DNA of 64,000 nucleotides from Myxococcaceae bacterium JPH2 (GTDB taxonomy: Bacteria; Myxococcota; Myxococcia; Myxococcales; Myxococcaceae): assembly GCA_016458225.1 (NCBI GenBank), contig JAEMGR010000009.1, positions 124,001-188,000 on the forward strand. The letters are read 5' to 3'. The notes beneath the pieces were generated by a model. It did not search any database. It worked only from the letters and a program-made list of their open reading frames with translations, and had not been told where the DNA came from. This document shows positions 18,525 to 26,815 of this stretch, in pieces. How positions within the stretch are numbered: position 1 is the first letter of the stretch; every line of letters starts with the position of its first letter. The translations under genes were made by a program, and so were the position numbers.

Positions 18525-20159
18525 GTGCGAATCAAGCAAAAGCCCGAGGACTTCTCGGTTAAAGAGTCCTACCGCTTCGACGAGGTCCCCACCGGTAAGC
18601 ACCGGGTGTACCTCATGGACAAGCAGAAGCTGTCCACCTTCGACGCGGTCGGACGTATCCGTGACGCCTTCGGCCTCAAGCCCGGCGCCATCAGTTACTG
18701 CGGCCTGAAGGACAAGCAGGGCCGGACCGAGCAGATCATCGCGGTGGACGGCTCCGACGTTGACATGCAGGACCCCGACCTGCGCCTGAAGTACCTGGGT
18801 CGGACCGACCGCCCCCTGTCCGCGGCCAACATCACCTCCAACCGCTTCTCCGTCACCGTGCGCGCCCTGGGCCCGGAGTCCCTCGGCCCGCTCAACATGG
18901 CCGCCGCCGAGGTCAACCGCCTCGGGGTCATCAACTACTTCGACAGCCAGCGCTTCGGCTCGCTCAAGCACGGCCAGGGCTTCATCGCCAAGGACCTCAT
19001 CCGGGGCGACTTCGAGGCCGCGCTGCACAACTTCTTCGCCAAGCCCTCGGAGCTGGACCGCACCGAGGACGCCAAGGTGAAGGCCTTCTGGCGCGACAAC
19101 TGGGGCCGCTGGGACGCGCGCGTCCCCTTCGAGGGCTCGCGCAAGTACCACCGCGTCCTGCGCTCGCTGCGCGACTACCCCAATGACTGGGTGCGCGCCT
19201 TCATGCAGATCGACTCGGACTACCGGGCGATGATGCTCTTCGAGTACCAGAGCTACCTCTGGAACGAGGGCGTGCGGCGCTACCTCCAGCTGCTCATGCC
19301 GCGCGAGCACCTGTTCCCCATGCGGTACCAGGCCGGCACGCTCCTGCACCACCGCGACGCCAGCCCGGAGGTGCTCCGCACCCTGCGCGACGCCACCTTC
19401 CCCCTGCTGGGCCCGAACACCACCATCACCAACCCGCAGATCGAGGAAGCGGTGAAGTGGGTGCTGGGCCGCGAGAAGCTGGCGCTCAAGGACCTGACCA
19501 TCGAGGAAGCCCCCCGGATGCTGTACTTCAAGTCCGAGGAGCGCCCGCTGTTGATGTTCCCGCACAAGCTCGTCGTGGGCCGCACGCAGAGCGACGAGGT
19601 GAACCGCGGCGACATCAAGGTCAACGTCGCCTTCACCCTGCCGCCGGGCGCCTACGCCACCCTCGTGGTCAAGCGCCTCTTCCACTTCGAGTACACCGAG
19701 GACTCGGCCGAGACCATCCGCGCCACCCAGCGTCCCGTGCGCACCGAGATGGAGGCCGCGGCGTCCCCCCGGACCGCCAGCCCCCGCGCCACCGGTGGCT
19801 CCCGCGCCCCGGGAGCCAAGGCCCCCGCGTCGGACACGGGGCCCTCGCGGCACCGGACCCTCGCCAGCCAGGCCGCCCCTGCCGGTCGCCCCGCCCGCCC
19901 CAGCAGCGCCCCCGCCTGGAGCGCCCGCCGGTCCAAGGCCGAGCCCCGCGACGAGGCGCCCCCCCGAGAGGACGCCCGCCCGTCCACGGGCCGCCCCCGC
20001 CGCGCCGCGCCCGAGCCGGAGGTCATCGCGCCCCCGCCGCCTCCCGAGCCCGCCGTCCCGCTCGGCTTCCGCGAGAAACAGCGCCAGCGCAAGCTCGTCA
20101 AGGCGCAGGCTCGCGCGGACAAGGCCGCCAAGGTCGCGAAATCACGAAAGAAGAAGTGA
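18525..20159 (+). CDS. truD: tRNA pseudouridine(13) synthase TruD with long basic C-terminal extension
   Basis: TruD converts U13 of tRNA(Glu) to pseudouridine. The family signatures are present: KQKPEDFSVKE at the N-terminus, the catalytic motif CGLKDKQG with Asp63, and NYFDSQRFG around 145. The fold accounts for roughly the first 390-400 residues. About 145 further residues, rich in Ala, Pro and Arg, follow and end in a Lys-rich tail (KVAKSRKKK); E. coli TruD (349 residues) has nothing comparable. The start is GTG at 18525, giving MRIKQKPEDF, which matches where the family begins. The tail may bind RNA, which is inference from its charge. Confidence 0.92.
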   Translation: MRIKQKPEDFSVKESYRFDEVPTGKHRVYLMDKQKLSTFDAVGRIRDAFGLKPGAISYCGLKDKQGRTEQIIAVDGSDVDMQDPDLRLKYLGRTDRPLSAANITSNRFSVTVRALGPESLGPLNMAAAEVNRLGVINYFDSQRFGSLKHGQGFIAKDLIRGDFEAALHNFFAKPSELDRTEDAKVKAFWRDNWGRWDARVPFEGSRKYHRVLRSLRDYPNDWVRAFMQIDSDYRAMMLFEYQSYLWNEGVRRYLQLLMPREHLFPMRYQAGTLLHHRDASPEVLRTLRDATFPLLGPNTTITNPQIEEAVKWVLGREKLALKDLTIEEAPRMLYFKSEERPLLMFPHKLVVGRTQSDEVNRGDIKVNVAFTLPPGAYATLVVKRLFHFEYTEDSAETIRATQRPVRTEMEAAASPRTASPRATGGSRAPGAKAPASDTGPSRHRTLASQAAPAGRPARPSSAPAWSARRSKAEPRDEAPPREDARPSTGRPRRAAPEPEVIAPPPPPEPAVPLGFREKQRQRKLVKAQARADKAAKVAKSRKKK

Positions 20160-20207
20160 TTGTGACGCGGGCTGCAATGGCTGGGCGGATTTCCCGTAGA
20201 CGAGGGC

Positions 20208-20828
20208 GTGAACTCACTCGCCCTCGACTCGCTGCCCATGGCCATCGGAATGTTGATGGCTGAGGAAGCCGCCCCCCTCCCCTGGACGGCGGACGTGCAG
20301 GCCGCCCGCCGGGGAGACCCCTCCGCCTTCGCGGCGCTCGTGCGCAGCGTCCAGCGGCCGGTGTACGGCCTGGCGCTGCGCCTGCTCCAAAGCGAGGCGG
20401 AGGCCGCCGAGGTCGCGCAGGAGGCCCTGCTCCGCGCCTACCAGAACCTCCACCGGTACGACGACTCGCGTCCGTTCGACCTGTGGGTGCTCGCCATCAC
20501 CCGGAACCTCTGCCTGGACCTGCTCCGGCGCCGCACGAAGGTGCGCACCGAGGAGCTGGAGCCCATGAAGGAGGTCCTCGCCAGCGGCGAAGCGTCGCAG
20601 GAGGAGGGGGCCATCGCCCGCGAGGAGCGGCAGTCCCTCGAGGCCGCGATGAACACCCTCTCGGTGGATGACCGCGAAGTGCTGGCGCTCTACTACGTCC
20701 AGAAGCGCACGACGAAGGAGATCGCCCAGATCCTCGGCTGCGCGCCGGGGACCATCATGGCGAGGCTGTTCCGCGCCCGCGAGAAGCTCCGCAAGAAGAT
20801 GACCCCCTCGGAGGAGGAGTCCGCATGA
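20208..20828 (+). CDS. ECF-type RNA polymerase sigma factor
   Basis: A sigma-70-family ECF factor of up to 206 residues. Region 2 is recognisable in AFAALVRSVQRPVYGLALRL through WVLAITRNLCLDLLRRR, and region 4 in TTKEIAQILGCAPGTIMARL followed by REKLRKKM. The longest frame starts at a GTG (20208); ATGs at 20238 and 20250 are also possible, since the conserved part begins only near residue 30. The stop overlaps the ATG of the next gene (ATGA), which encodes its likely anti-sigma factor. Such units are usually autoregulated; no promoter could be assigned. Confidence 0.93.
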   Translation: MNSLALDSLPMAIGMLMAEEAAPLPWTADVQAARRGDPSAFAALVRSVQRPVYGLALRLLQSEAEAAEVAQEALLRAYQNLHRYDDSRPFDLWVLAITRNLCLDLLRRRTKVRTEELEPMKEVLASGEASQEEGAIAREERQSLEAAMNTLSVDDREVLALYYVQKRTTKEIAQILGCAPGTIMARLFRAREKLRKKMTPSEEESA

Positions 20829-21328
20829 GCCCGCATCCCTGCCCGGACCTGGAGCAGCTCTTCACGGAGCTGGAGGCCGGCGAGGGTCCCGCGCTGGACC
20901 ACGCCGCCGAGTGCGCCGCCTGCGCTGGAGTCCTCGAGGAGCACCGACTGCTGGAGCAGGACCTGTATCGGCTGGCGGATCCACTCCCGCCGCCCACGCT
21001 GGTCGCCTCCGTCATGGCCCGGGTCGCGGAAGCGCCCGTGCCGCGTCAGCGTGAGGTCTGGTCCGGCCTCATCATCCTCGTCACGTCGATTTCCATGGGA
21101 CTGGGGTACCTGATCACCAACGACAGGGCCCTGGGCCGGCTGGGCACCACCGCGGCATCCACGGTGGTGAACGGACGGGTGTTCTTCGAAGGACTCCTCA
21201 GCGGCGCCCATGCGCTGTGGAGCACGGTGGGCGTGAGCATCGCGGGCATCCTGGCCCTCTTGCTGCTCACCTCATTGTTCGGACTCAAGCGGCTCGTCGG
21301 CGGTTCCCCCTCCCTCACCGAAGCCTGA
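20825..21328 (+). CDS. Zinc-binding membrane anti-sigma factor
   Basis: A 167-residue protein with the zinc anti-sigma signature H-x3-C-x2-C (HAAECAAC, about residues 26-33) in a cytosolic N-terminal helix bundle, then two hydrophobic helices (about 80-97 and 137-157). It overlaps the ECF sigma gene by 4 bp and would hold that sigma factor at the membrane. Seven bases separate it from the next gene, so the signal that releases sigma may concern the third protein of the operon. Confidence 0.88.
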   Translation: MSPHPCPDLEQLFTELEAGEGPALDHAAECAACAGVLEEHRLLEQDLYRLADPLPPPTLVASVMARVAEAPVPRQREVWSGLIILVTSISMGLGYLITNDRALGRLGTTAASTVVNGRVFFEGLLSGAHALWSTVGVSIAGILALLLLTSLFGLKRLVGGSPSLTEA

Positions 21329-21335
21329 GCGCCCC

Positions 21336-22847
21336 ATGAGAATCCCCTCGCGACTCGTCATCTCCGCCCTCCTGCTCGGTGCCCCCCTCGCCCTCGGCGC
21401 CGAGTCCCCCACTCCCGCCCCCGCGGTCGCTGCCGCCGCCGCGCCCACCATCGATGTGAGCTATCGCGGCACGCTGCGCGACGCGCTCAAGGCCATCGCC
21501 GAGAAGGGCGGCCTGAACATCGTCGTCACCGGTGGGCTGGACACGCCCGCCGAGGTGCGCCTGCGCGGCGTCACCGCCGAGCAGGCCCTGCGCACGGTGG
21601 CCCGCGCCTACTCGCTGCGCATCGACACCGATGGCTCCATCTTCACGCTGCGGCCCATGACGGCGCAGGAGCAGGCCGCGAACACCCCGGAAGACACCGC
21701 GCCGGTGGCCCCGCCCGCGCCTCCTGCTCCGCCCAAGCCGGCGGCCGCCGTCGCCGCGCAGGATGGCGCCAAGTCCGACGACACCGCGTCCGAGGGCGAG
21801 GACCTGGAAGAGATCCGCGAGCAGGTCCGCGAGGCAGTGCGCGAGAAGCTCCAGCAGACCCAGAACGAGGTCCGCAGTGGTCGCCGCGGCGCCAAGAACG
21901 TGGTGGCGCGCGGTCAGTCCCTGGAGGTCAAGGAGGGCGAGACGGTGGAGAGCGCCGTCGTCTACGGCGGCAACCTGGTGGTGAACGGCCACGTGGAGGA
22001 CGACGCGGTGGCCTTTGGCGGGACGCTGGAGATTCGCGGCCACGTGGAGGGTGACGCGCACGCCTTCGGCGGCAACGTCATCCTCGGTCCCGATGCCGTC
22101 GTCGAGGGCGATGTGTCCGCCTTCGGCGGCACCGTGCAGAAGTCCGACGGAGCCAAGGTGGACGGCAGCACCGAGTCCTTCGGCGGCGCGGGCATCGGCC
22201 GCGTCGTGGCCGGCGAACTCAAGGAGGGCCTGCGCGAGCTTCGCAATGGCCGCTACGCGAAGAGCCACGACACGGGCAAGCACTCGAATGACTCCGACAA
22301 CTCGAGCAGCGACGCCGACGAGGATGATGACAACGGCCGCTCCAGCGGGCTCGCGAGCTTCATCCTCCAGTTCGCGGTCCTCTTCGGCCTGGGCTTCCTG
22401 GGGCAGCTCTTCTTCCCCGCGCGCATGAAGGAGCTGGGCGAGGAGATCCGCACCCGCCCGCTGCAGAGCGGAATGGCGGGCTTCCTCGGAGCGCTCGCGC
22501 TCGTGCCGCTCACGCTGGTGCTCATCATCACGCTCATCGGCATCCCGGTGGCCGTGCTCCTCTGGGTCGTGGCGCCGCTCGCGGCGGCCCTGGGCTACGC
22601 GGCGGTGGCGAGTGAAGTGGGCACGCGGCTTCCGGTGATGCGCGGTCGCAAGACGCAGGCTGTGGTGCTGGCGCTCGGCCTGTCGATCCTCCTCGCGCTC
22701 GGCCATGTCCCGGTGCTCGGTTGGCTCGCCAACATCGCCGCCATCCTCGCCGCGTTCGGCGCCGTCATCCGCACCCGGTTCGGTCAGCGGCTGCGCGGCA
22801 TCCCCGAGCCCATCTTCCGCGACGAGAACACCGTCCAGCCCGGTTAG
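21336..22847 (+). CDS. Exported protein with STN-like domain, polymer-forming repeats and C-terminal membrane helices
   Basis: A 503-residue protein and third gene of the ECF operon. A signal peptide (about 1-22, ending LALGAES) is followed by an STN/secretin-N-like domain (about 38-105: DALKAIAEKGGLNIVVTGG). Then come a Pro/Ala linker, a short charged helix (EEIREQVREAVREKL), and a run of bactofilin-like polymer-forming repeats (about 190-285) in which GHVEDDAVAFGG and GHVEGDAHAFGG recur. An Asp/Ser-rich acidic linker leads to four or so membrane helices (from about 330). Bactofilin-type beta-helix repeats usually occur in cytoskeletal proteins, whereas here they follow an apparent signal peptide. 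A cell-envelope scaffold under sigma control is a reasonable inference. Confidence 0.82.
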   Translation: MRIPSRLVISALLLGAPLALGAESPTPAPAVAAAAAPTIDVSYRGTLRDALKAIAEKGGLNIVVTGGLDTPAEVRLRGVTAEQALRTVARAYSLRIDTDGSIFTLRPMTAQEQAANTPEDTAPVAPPAPPAPPKPAAAVAAQDGAKSDDTASEGEDLEEIREQVREAVREKLQQTQNEVRSGRRGAKNVVARGQSLEVKEGETVESAVVYGGNLVVNGHVEDDAVAFGGTLEIRGHVEGDAHAFGGNVILGPDAVVEGDVSAFGGTVQKSDGAKVDGSTESFGGAGIGRVVAGELKEGLRELRNGRYAKSHDTGKHSNDSDNSSSDADEDDDNGRSSGLASFILQFAVLFGLGFLGQLFFPARMKELGEEIRTRPLQSGMAGFLGALALVPLTLVLIITLIGIPVAVLLWVVAPLAAALGYAAVASEVGTRLPVMRGRKTQAVVLALGLSILLALGHVPVLGWLANIAAILAAFGAVIRTRFGQRLRGIPEPIFRDENTVQPG

Positions 22848-23085
22848 CTCAACGCGTCAAGCAACACCCTTCGGGGATCGCCACGGTGCCTCACGGCCCG
22901 TCGCGGTCCCCGAAATCGTTTGGGGCCCGAGCGAGGCAGCACACCGCGCCGCGCCATGGTGGTGCGTACAAGAGAACGTCGCGCGCTCCATCACGCGCAC
23001 TGTCGACTGCCCCGCGTGGGGGTGTGTGCGTGGGTCGCGACAGGCTTTGACCACCCGGTCCGGGTGCGCCATTTTGCGCCCACCC

Positions 23086-24432
23086 ATGCGACGCCTCCCC
23101 GATGTACCTCCGCGCGGCAGGGCCATCACCGTGGACCTCGAGGGCGAGAGCATTCCCGCCATCGAAGGTGAACCGGTGGCGTGCTCGCTCATCGCCGCGG
23201 GCGAGTCCGTGCTTGCCCGCTCCGTGAAGTACCACCGGCCTCGCGGCCCGTATTGCTTCGCCGCGGCCTGCTCGCACTGCCTCATGCGAGTGGATGGCCA
23301 GCCCAACGTCTACACGTGCCGCACGCCCGCGCAGGCCGGCATGAAGCTGGAGCGGCAGAACGCATACCCCTCCGCGAAGGTGGATGTGTTCGAAACCATC
23401 GACTGGTTCTTCCCCAAGGGCTTGGACCATCACGAGATGTTCGCGGGCGTGCCGGTGGCCGAGACGGTGATGGCCAAGGTGGCGCGTCAGCTCGCGGGCC
23501 TCGGCCTGTTGCCGCGCGATGCGGCGGAGCCCATCCCCCCCGCGCAGACGCTGCGCACCCGCGTGGCGGTGGTGGGCGCGGGCGCCGCGGGCCTGGAGGC
23601 CGCGCGCGTGCTGTCCTCCCGCGGCATCCCGTTCCGGATCCTGGAGCGCGACGACGTGCTCGGCGGCCGGCTGGCGCACGGCGCTCCCGAGGCGAACGCG
23701 CCGCTCATCCCCGAGCCCACCGCGTTCCCCGCCGGCAGCGTGATGACGCGCGCGACGGCGGTGGGGCTGTATGACGACGAGCATGGGCGCTACCTCGCCG
23801 TGGTGACGCGCGGAGAGGAAGGACCGCGGCTCATCAAGCTCTACGCCGAGCGATTCCTGCTCGCGGTGGGCGGTCATCCGCCCATCCATCCGTTCGAGAA
23901 CAATGATCTCCCGGGCGTCTACGCGGGCCGCGCGGCGAGCCTGCTCTTGCGGCGCTACGCGGTGGCTCCCGAGGTCGCGGCGCTGGTGGGCTGGGGACCG
24001 GAGCTGCACGCGCTGGCCCGGCTGCTGGACGAGCGCGGCGTGAAGGTGGCCGCGGTGGTGGACCTGCGCGGACCGCTGCCCTCGGACGCACACCCGACGG
24101 CGTGCCTGGGCGCGGAGCCCAAGGCCCACGGCCTGCGCGCGGTGGGCGCCCTGAGCTTCGACGTGCAGGGCAGCGGGCGGCGCAAGGTGGAGTGCGACGC
24201 GGTGCTCGTGTCCGTGCCGGTGTCGCCGGGCTTCGAGCTGGCGCGCCAGGGCGGCGCGAAGGTGACGTTCGACGCGCAAGCGGGAGCGTTCCAGGTGGAG
24301 GCGGACGCGGACGGGCGCACCGAGATGCCAGACGTGTTCGTCGCCGGAGACATCACCGGGGCTGGGACGGCGAAGGCCGCGTCGGCCGCTGGTCACCGCG
24401 CGGCCGAGGCGCTGGCCGGAGGGCTGTCATGA
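23086..24432 (+). CDS. [2Fe-2S]/FAD dehydrogenase subunit (HcnA-HcnB / sarcosine-oxidase-alpha-like fusion)
   Basis: A 448-residue subunit of a heteromeric amino-acid dehydrogenase. The N-terminal Fer2_4 ferredoxin domain has four cluster cysteines (C57, C62, C65, C78) in the spacing C-x4-C-x2-C-x12-C. A pyridine-nucleotide-disulfide-type FAD domain follows, with dinucleotide motif VVGAGAAGLEAARVL near 160 and a second FAD motif DVFVAGDITGAG near the end. In HcnABC these two parts are separate proteins (HcnA, HcnB); here they are fused as in the start of sarcosine oxidase alpha. The ATGA overlap with the next gene shows coupling. The 238 bp upstream hold no gene that I can see. Substrate unknown: glycine (HCN), hydroxyproline, sarcosine and opines are all used by relatives. 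Confidence 0.88.
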   Translation: MRRLPDVPPRGRAITVDLEGESIPAIEGEPVACSLIAAGESVLARSVKYHRPRGPYCFAAACSHCLMRVDGQPNVYTCRTPAQAGMKLERQNAYPSAKVDVFETIDWFFPKGLDHHEMFAGVPVAETVMAKVARQLAGLGLLPRDAAEPIPPAQTLRTRVAVVGAGAAGLEAARVLSSRGIPFRILERDDVLGGRLAHGAPEANAPLIPEPTAFPAGSVMTRATAVGLYDDEHGRYLAVVTRGEEGPRLIKLYAERFLLAVGGHPPIHPFENNDLPGVYAGRAASLLLRRYAVAPEVAALVGWGPELHALARLLDERGVKVAAVVDLRGPLPSDAHPTACLGAEPKAHGLRAVGALSFDVQGSGRRKVECDAVLVSVPVSPGFELARQGGAKVTFDAQAGAFQVEADADGRTEMPDVFVAGDITGAGTAKAASAAGHRAAEALAGGLS

Positions 24433-25916
24433 GCAAGGCGTTGGTCTGCTCCTGTGAGGACGTGACGGTCAGCGACGTGAAGCACGCGGTGTCCCGCGGC
24501 TTCTGCGATGTGGAGTCCGTCAAGCGCTACACCGGCTTCGGCACGGGCATCTGCCAGGGCAAGAACTGCCTGTCGGCGGTGGCCTCGTTGCTGGAGCGTG
24601 AGAAGGCGCTCAAGGCGGACGCGGTGGTGCCATTCACCCCGCGCCCACCGCTCTACCCCACCGAGCTGCGCGTGCTCGCCAGCGCCCCGGTGGACGAGTC
24701 CCAGCCGCCCGTGGGCGGCGTGCCGCAAGAGCTGGAGCACTTCGCCTCCGCGCTGCGGCCCGAGGGCTCCGTGCCCGCCAAGGCCAAGGTGGTGATCATC
24801 GGCGGCGGCATCATGGGCCTGGCGCTCGCGTACAACCTCGCGCTGCGCGGCGAGACGGACGTGGTGGTGCTGGAGCGCGGCTACCTGTGCGCCGGCGCGT
24901 CCGGCCGCAACGGCGGCGGCGTGCGCATGCAGTGGGGCACGCCCGCGCTGATCGAACTGGCCAAGCGCTCCATCGACCTGATGAAGGACTTCGCGCGCGA
25001 CCTGGGCGTCAACGTCTGGTTGCGCCAGGGCGGCTACATCTTCCTCGCCAAGCGCAAGGACGTGGCCGAGCGCCTGGAGCGCAACGCCGTGCTGCACAAC
25101 AAGTACGGCGTGCCCACGCGCATCATCACCCCGGACGCGGCGCGAGACATCGTCCCCGGCCTCACCATGAAGGACTGCCTGACGGCGGCCTACAATCCCG
25201 AGGACGGCGTCATCTTCCCGTGGGCCTTCCTCTGGGGTTACGCGCAGGGCTGTCAGAAGCGCGGCATCAAGGTCGAGACCTATACGCAGGTCACCGGCTT
25301 CGAGACGAGCAACGGACAGGTGCGCAAGGTGAAGACGGATCGCGGCGACATCGCCTGCGACACCGTGGTGCTCGCCGCCGGTGCGTGGAGCCCCGAGGTG
25401 GCCAAGCTCGTGGGCGTGCAGCTGCCCAACGAGCCGCACCGCCACGAGATCCTCAGCACCGAACCGCTCAAGCCCTTCCTCGCGCCGCTCGTGTCGGTGC
25501 TCGACACGGGCCTGTACTTCAGCCAGTCCATGCGCGGCGAGATCGTCGGCGGCATGGGGGATCCGCTGGAGCCCTCGGGCCTCAACATGGGCAGCACGCT
25601 GCGCTTCGTGAAGCGCTTCGCCGAGGCCCTCATCGAGCAGATGCCGCAGGTGGGCTCGGTCAAGGTCCTGCGCCAGTGGGCCGGCTGCTACGACGTCACG
25701 CCCGACAACAACCCGGTGCTCGGCCGCACGCCGGGCCTGGACAACCTGCTCCAGATGTCCGGCTTCGTCGGCCACGGATTCATGATGGCGCCCGCCGTCG
25801 CCGAGCGCATGGCCCAGTGGATGACTCGCAACGAGTCCGATGAGCTGTTCACCCGCTTCAACCTGCGCCGCTTCGCCGAGGGCAAGCTGGAGCGCGAGGA
25901 CATGATCATCGGCTGA
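24429..25916 (+). CDS. BFD-type [2Fe-2S] domain fused to DAO-family FAD oxidoreductase (HcnC-like)
   Basis: A 495-residue partner of the preceding gene. The N-terminus is a bacterioferritin-associated-ferredoxin (BFD) type [2Fe-2S] domain with C7, C9, C42 and C47 (CSC and CQGKNC). From about residue 118 a D-amino-acid-oxidase-fold FAD enzyme follows: dinucleotide motif VVIIGGGIMGLALAYNLA, then LERGYLCAGASGRNGGG and the C-terminal QMSGFVGHGFMMAPAV typical of sarcosine oxidase beta and HcnC. In HcnABC the BFD-like domain sits at the C-terminus of HcnB; here it has moved onto the catalytic subunit. Together the two genes encode all the parts of an HcnABC-type complex in two proteins. Confidence 0.9.
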   Translation: MSKALVCSCEDVTVSDVKHAVSRGFCDVESVKRYTGFGTGICQGKNCLSAVASLLEREKALKADAVVPFTPRPPLYPTELRVLASAPVDESQPPVGGVPQELEHFASALRPEGSVPAKAKVVIIGGGIMGLALAYNLALRGETDVVVLERGYLCAGASGRNGGGVRMQWGTPALIELAKRSIDLMKDFARDLGVNVWLRQGGYIFLAKRKDVAERLERNAVLHNKYGVPTRIITPDAARDIVPGLTMKDCLTAAYNPEDGVIFPWAFLWGYAQGCQKRGIKVETYTQVTGFETSNGQVRKVKTDRGDIACDTVVLAAGAWSPEVAKLVGVQLPNEPHRHEILSTEPLKPFLAPLVSVLDTGLYFSQSMRGEIVGGMGDPLEPSGLNMGSTLRFVKRFAEALIEQMPQVGSVKVLRQWAGCYDVTPDNNPVLGRTPGLDNLLQMSGFVGHGFMMAPAVAERMAQWMTRNESDELFTRFNLRRFAEGKLEREDMIIG

Positions 25917-26013
25917 TCCCCTCCCCTCGCGCGGAACCCTCAGAAACCATCTATTCAATTTAGGCAGGTTTCGCGAGGATGGCGGATGCGCAGTTCCGCG
26001 CGAGGAGGCTGGA

Positions 26014-26808
26014 ATGGACACGAGGAGCGTCGTTGGAGCGCTGTTGCTGGCAGGGCTGACCGGCTGCGGTTCCATGGGGCCACCGGACGTGCCGAACGGA
26101 GAGGCGCCGGAGCCGCTCCAGTCCGTGGAGTCCAACGTCATCGTGGGCTCGGTGAACTGGAGCAGCGCCACGACGCTGACGGGCACGCTGCGCACGCGCT
26201 CGCTGCCCGTGGGCTATCTGTCCATCCCCGCCAACGGTACGCGCTGCACGGCGTGGCTCGTGTCCGCGGACACGATCATCACCAACAACCACTGCATCGG
26301 CTCGTCGACGGAGGCGGTGGGCGCTCGGGTGTCGTTCAACTACGAGGATGGCGTCGCCTCGGCGGATCGCATCTGGTACCCGTGCGCCACGTTCGTGAAG
26401 ACGTGGTCCTCGGATGACATGACCGCGGTGAAGTGCGACGCCGTCAACGGCAGCCTCCCGGGCGCGGTGTATGGCTGGCTGACGGTCTCGGCCACCAACG
26501 CGGCCACCAACGCCAGCGTCTACGTCATCCACCAGAACTGCGACTACTACACGACGAGCGGCTGCTCCCCGACGAAGAAGTACTCGCCGGGCAAGGTGCT
26601 CAACGGCAGCTACAGCACCACCGACATCTCGTACGACGCGGACACGCTGGGTGGCTCGTCGGGCTCGCCGGTGTTCTCGGCCACCAGCAACGAGGTGGTC
26701 GCGCTGCACCACATCGGCCTGGGCGGCAACTCCTCGGGCCGTGGCACGGGCAACACCGGCGTGAAGGCCACGCGGGTGCGCGCGCGCTTGGCTGAAATCG
26801 GGCTGTAG
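26014..26808 (+). CDS. Lipoprotein trypsin/V8-like serine protease
   Basis: A 264-residue exported peptidase with a short signal peptide and lipobox (GLTGC at 14-18). The S1-type triad is visible: His93 in NNHC, Asp135 in SSDDMTAVK and Ser216 in GGSSGSPVF. Four further cysteines probably form disulfides. Size and motif spacing match V8/glutamyl-endopeptidase-like enzymes. The gene stands alone; an A/T-richer stretch (ctattcaattta) about 55 bp upstream may hold its promoter. It ends 7 bp from a convergent SDR gene. Confidence 0.9.
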   Translation: MDTRSVVGALLLAGLTGCGSMGPPDVPNGEAPEPLQSVESNVIVGSVNWSSATTLTGTLRTRSLPVGYLSIPANGTRCTAWLVSADTIITNNHCIGSSTEAVGARVSFNYEDGVASADRIWYPCATFVKTWSSDDMTAVKCDAVNGSLPGAVYGWLTVSATNAATNASVYVIHQNCDYYTTSGCSPTKKYSPGKVLNGSYSTTDISYDADTLGGSSGSPVFSATSNEVVALHHIGLGGNSSGRGTGNTGVKATRVRARLAEIGL

Positions 26809-26815
26809 AACGGAC

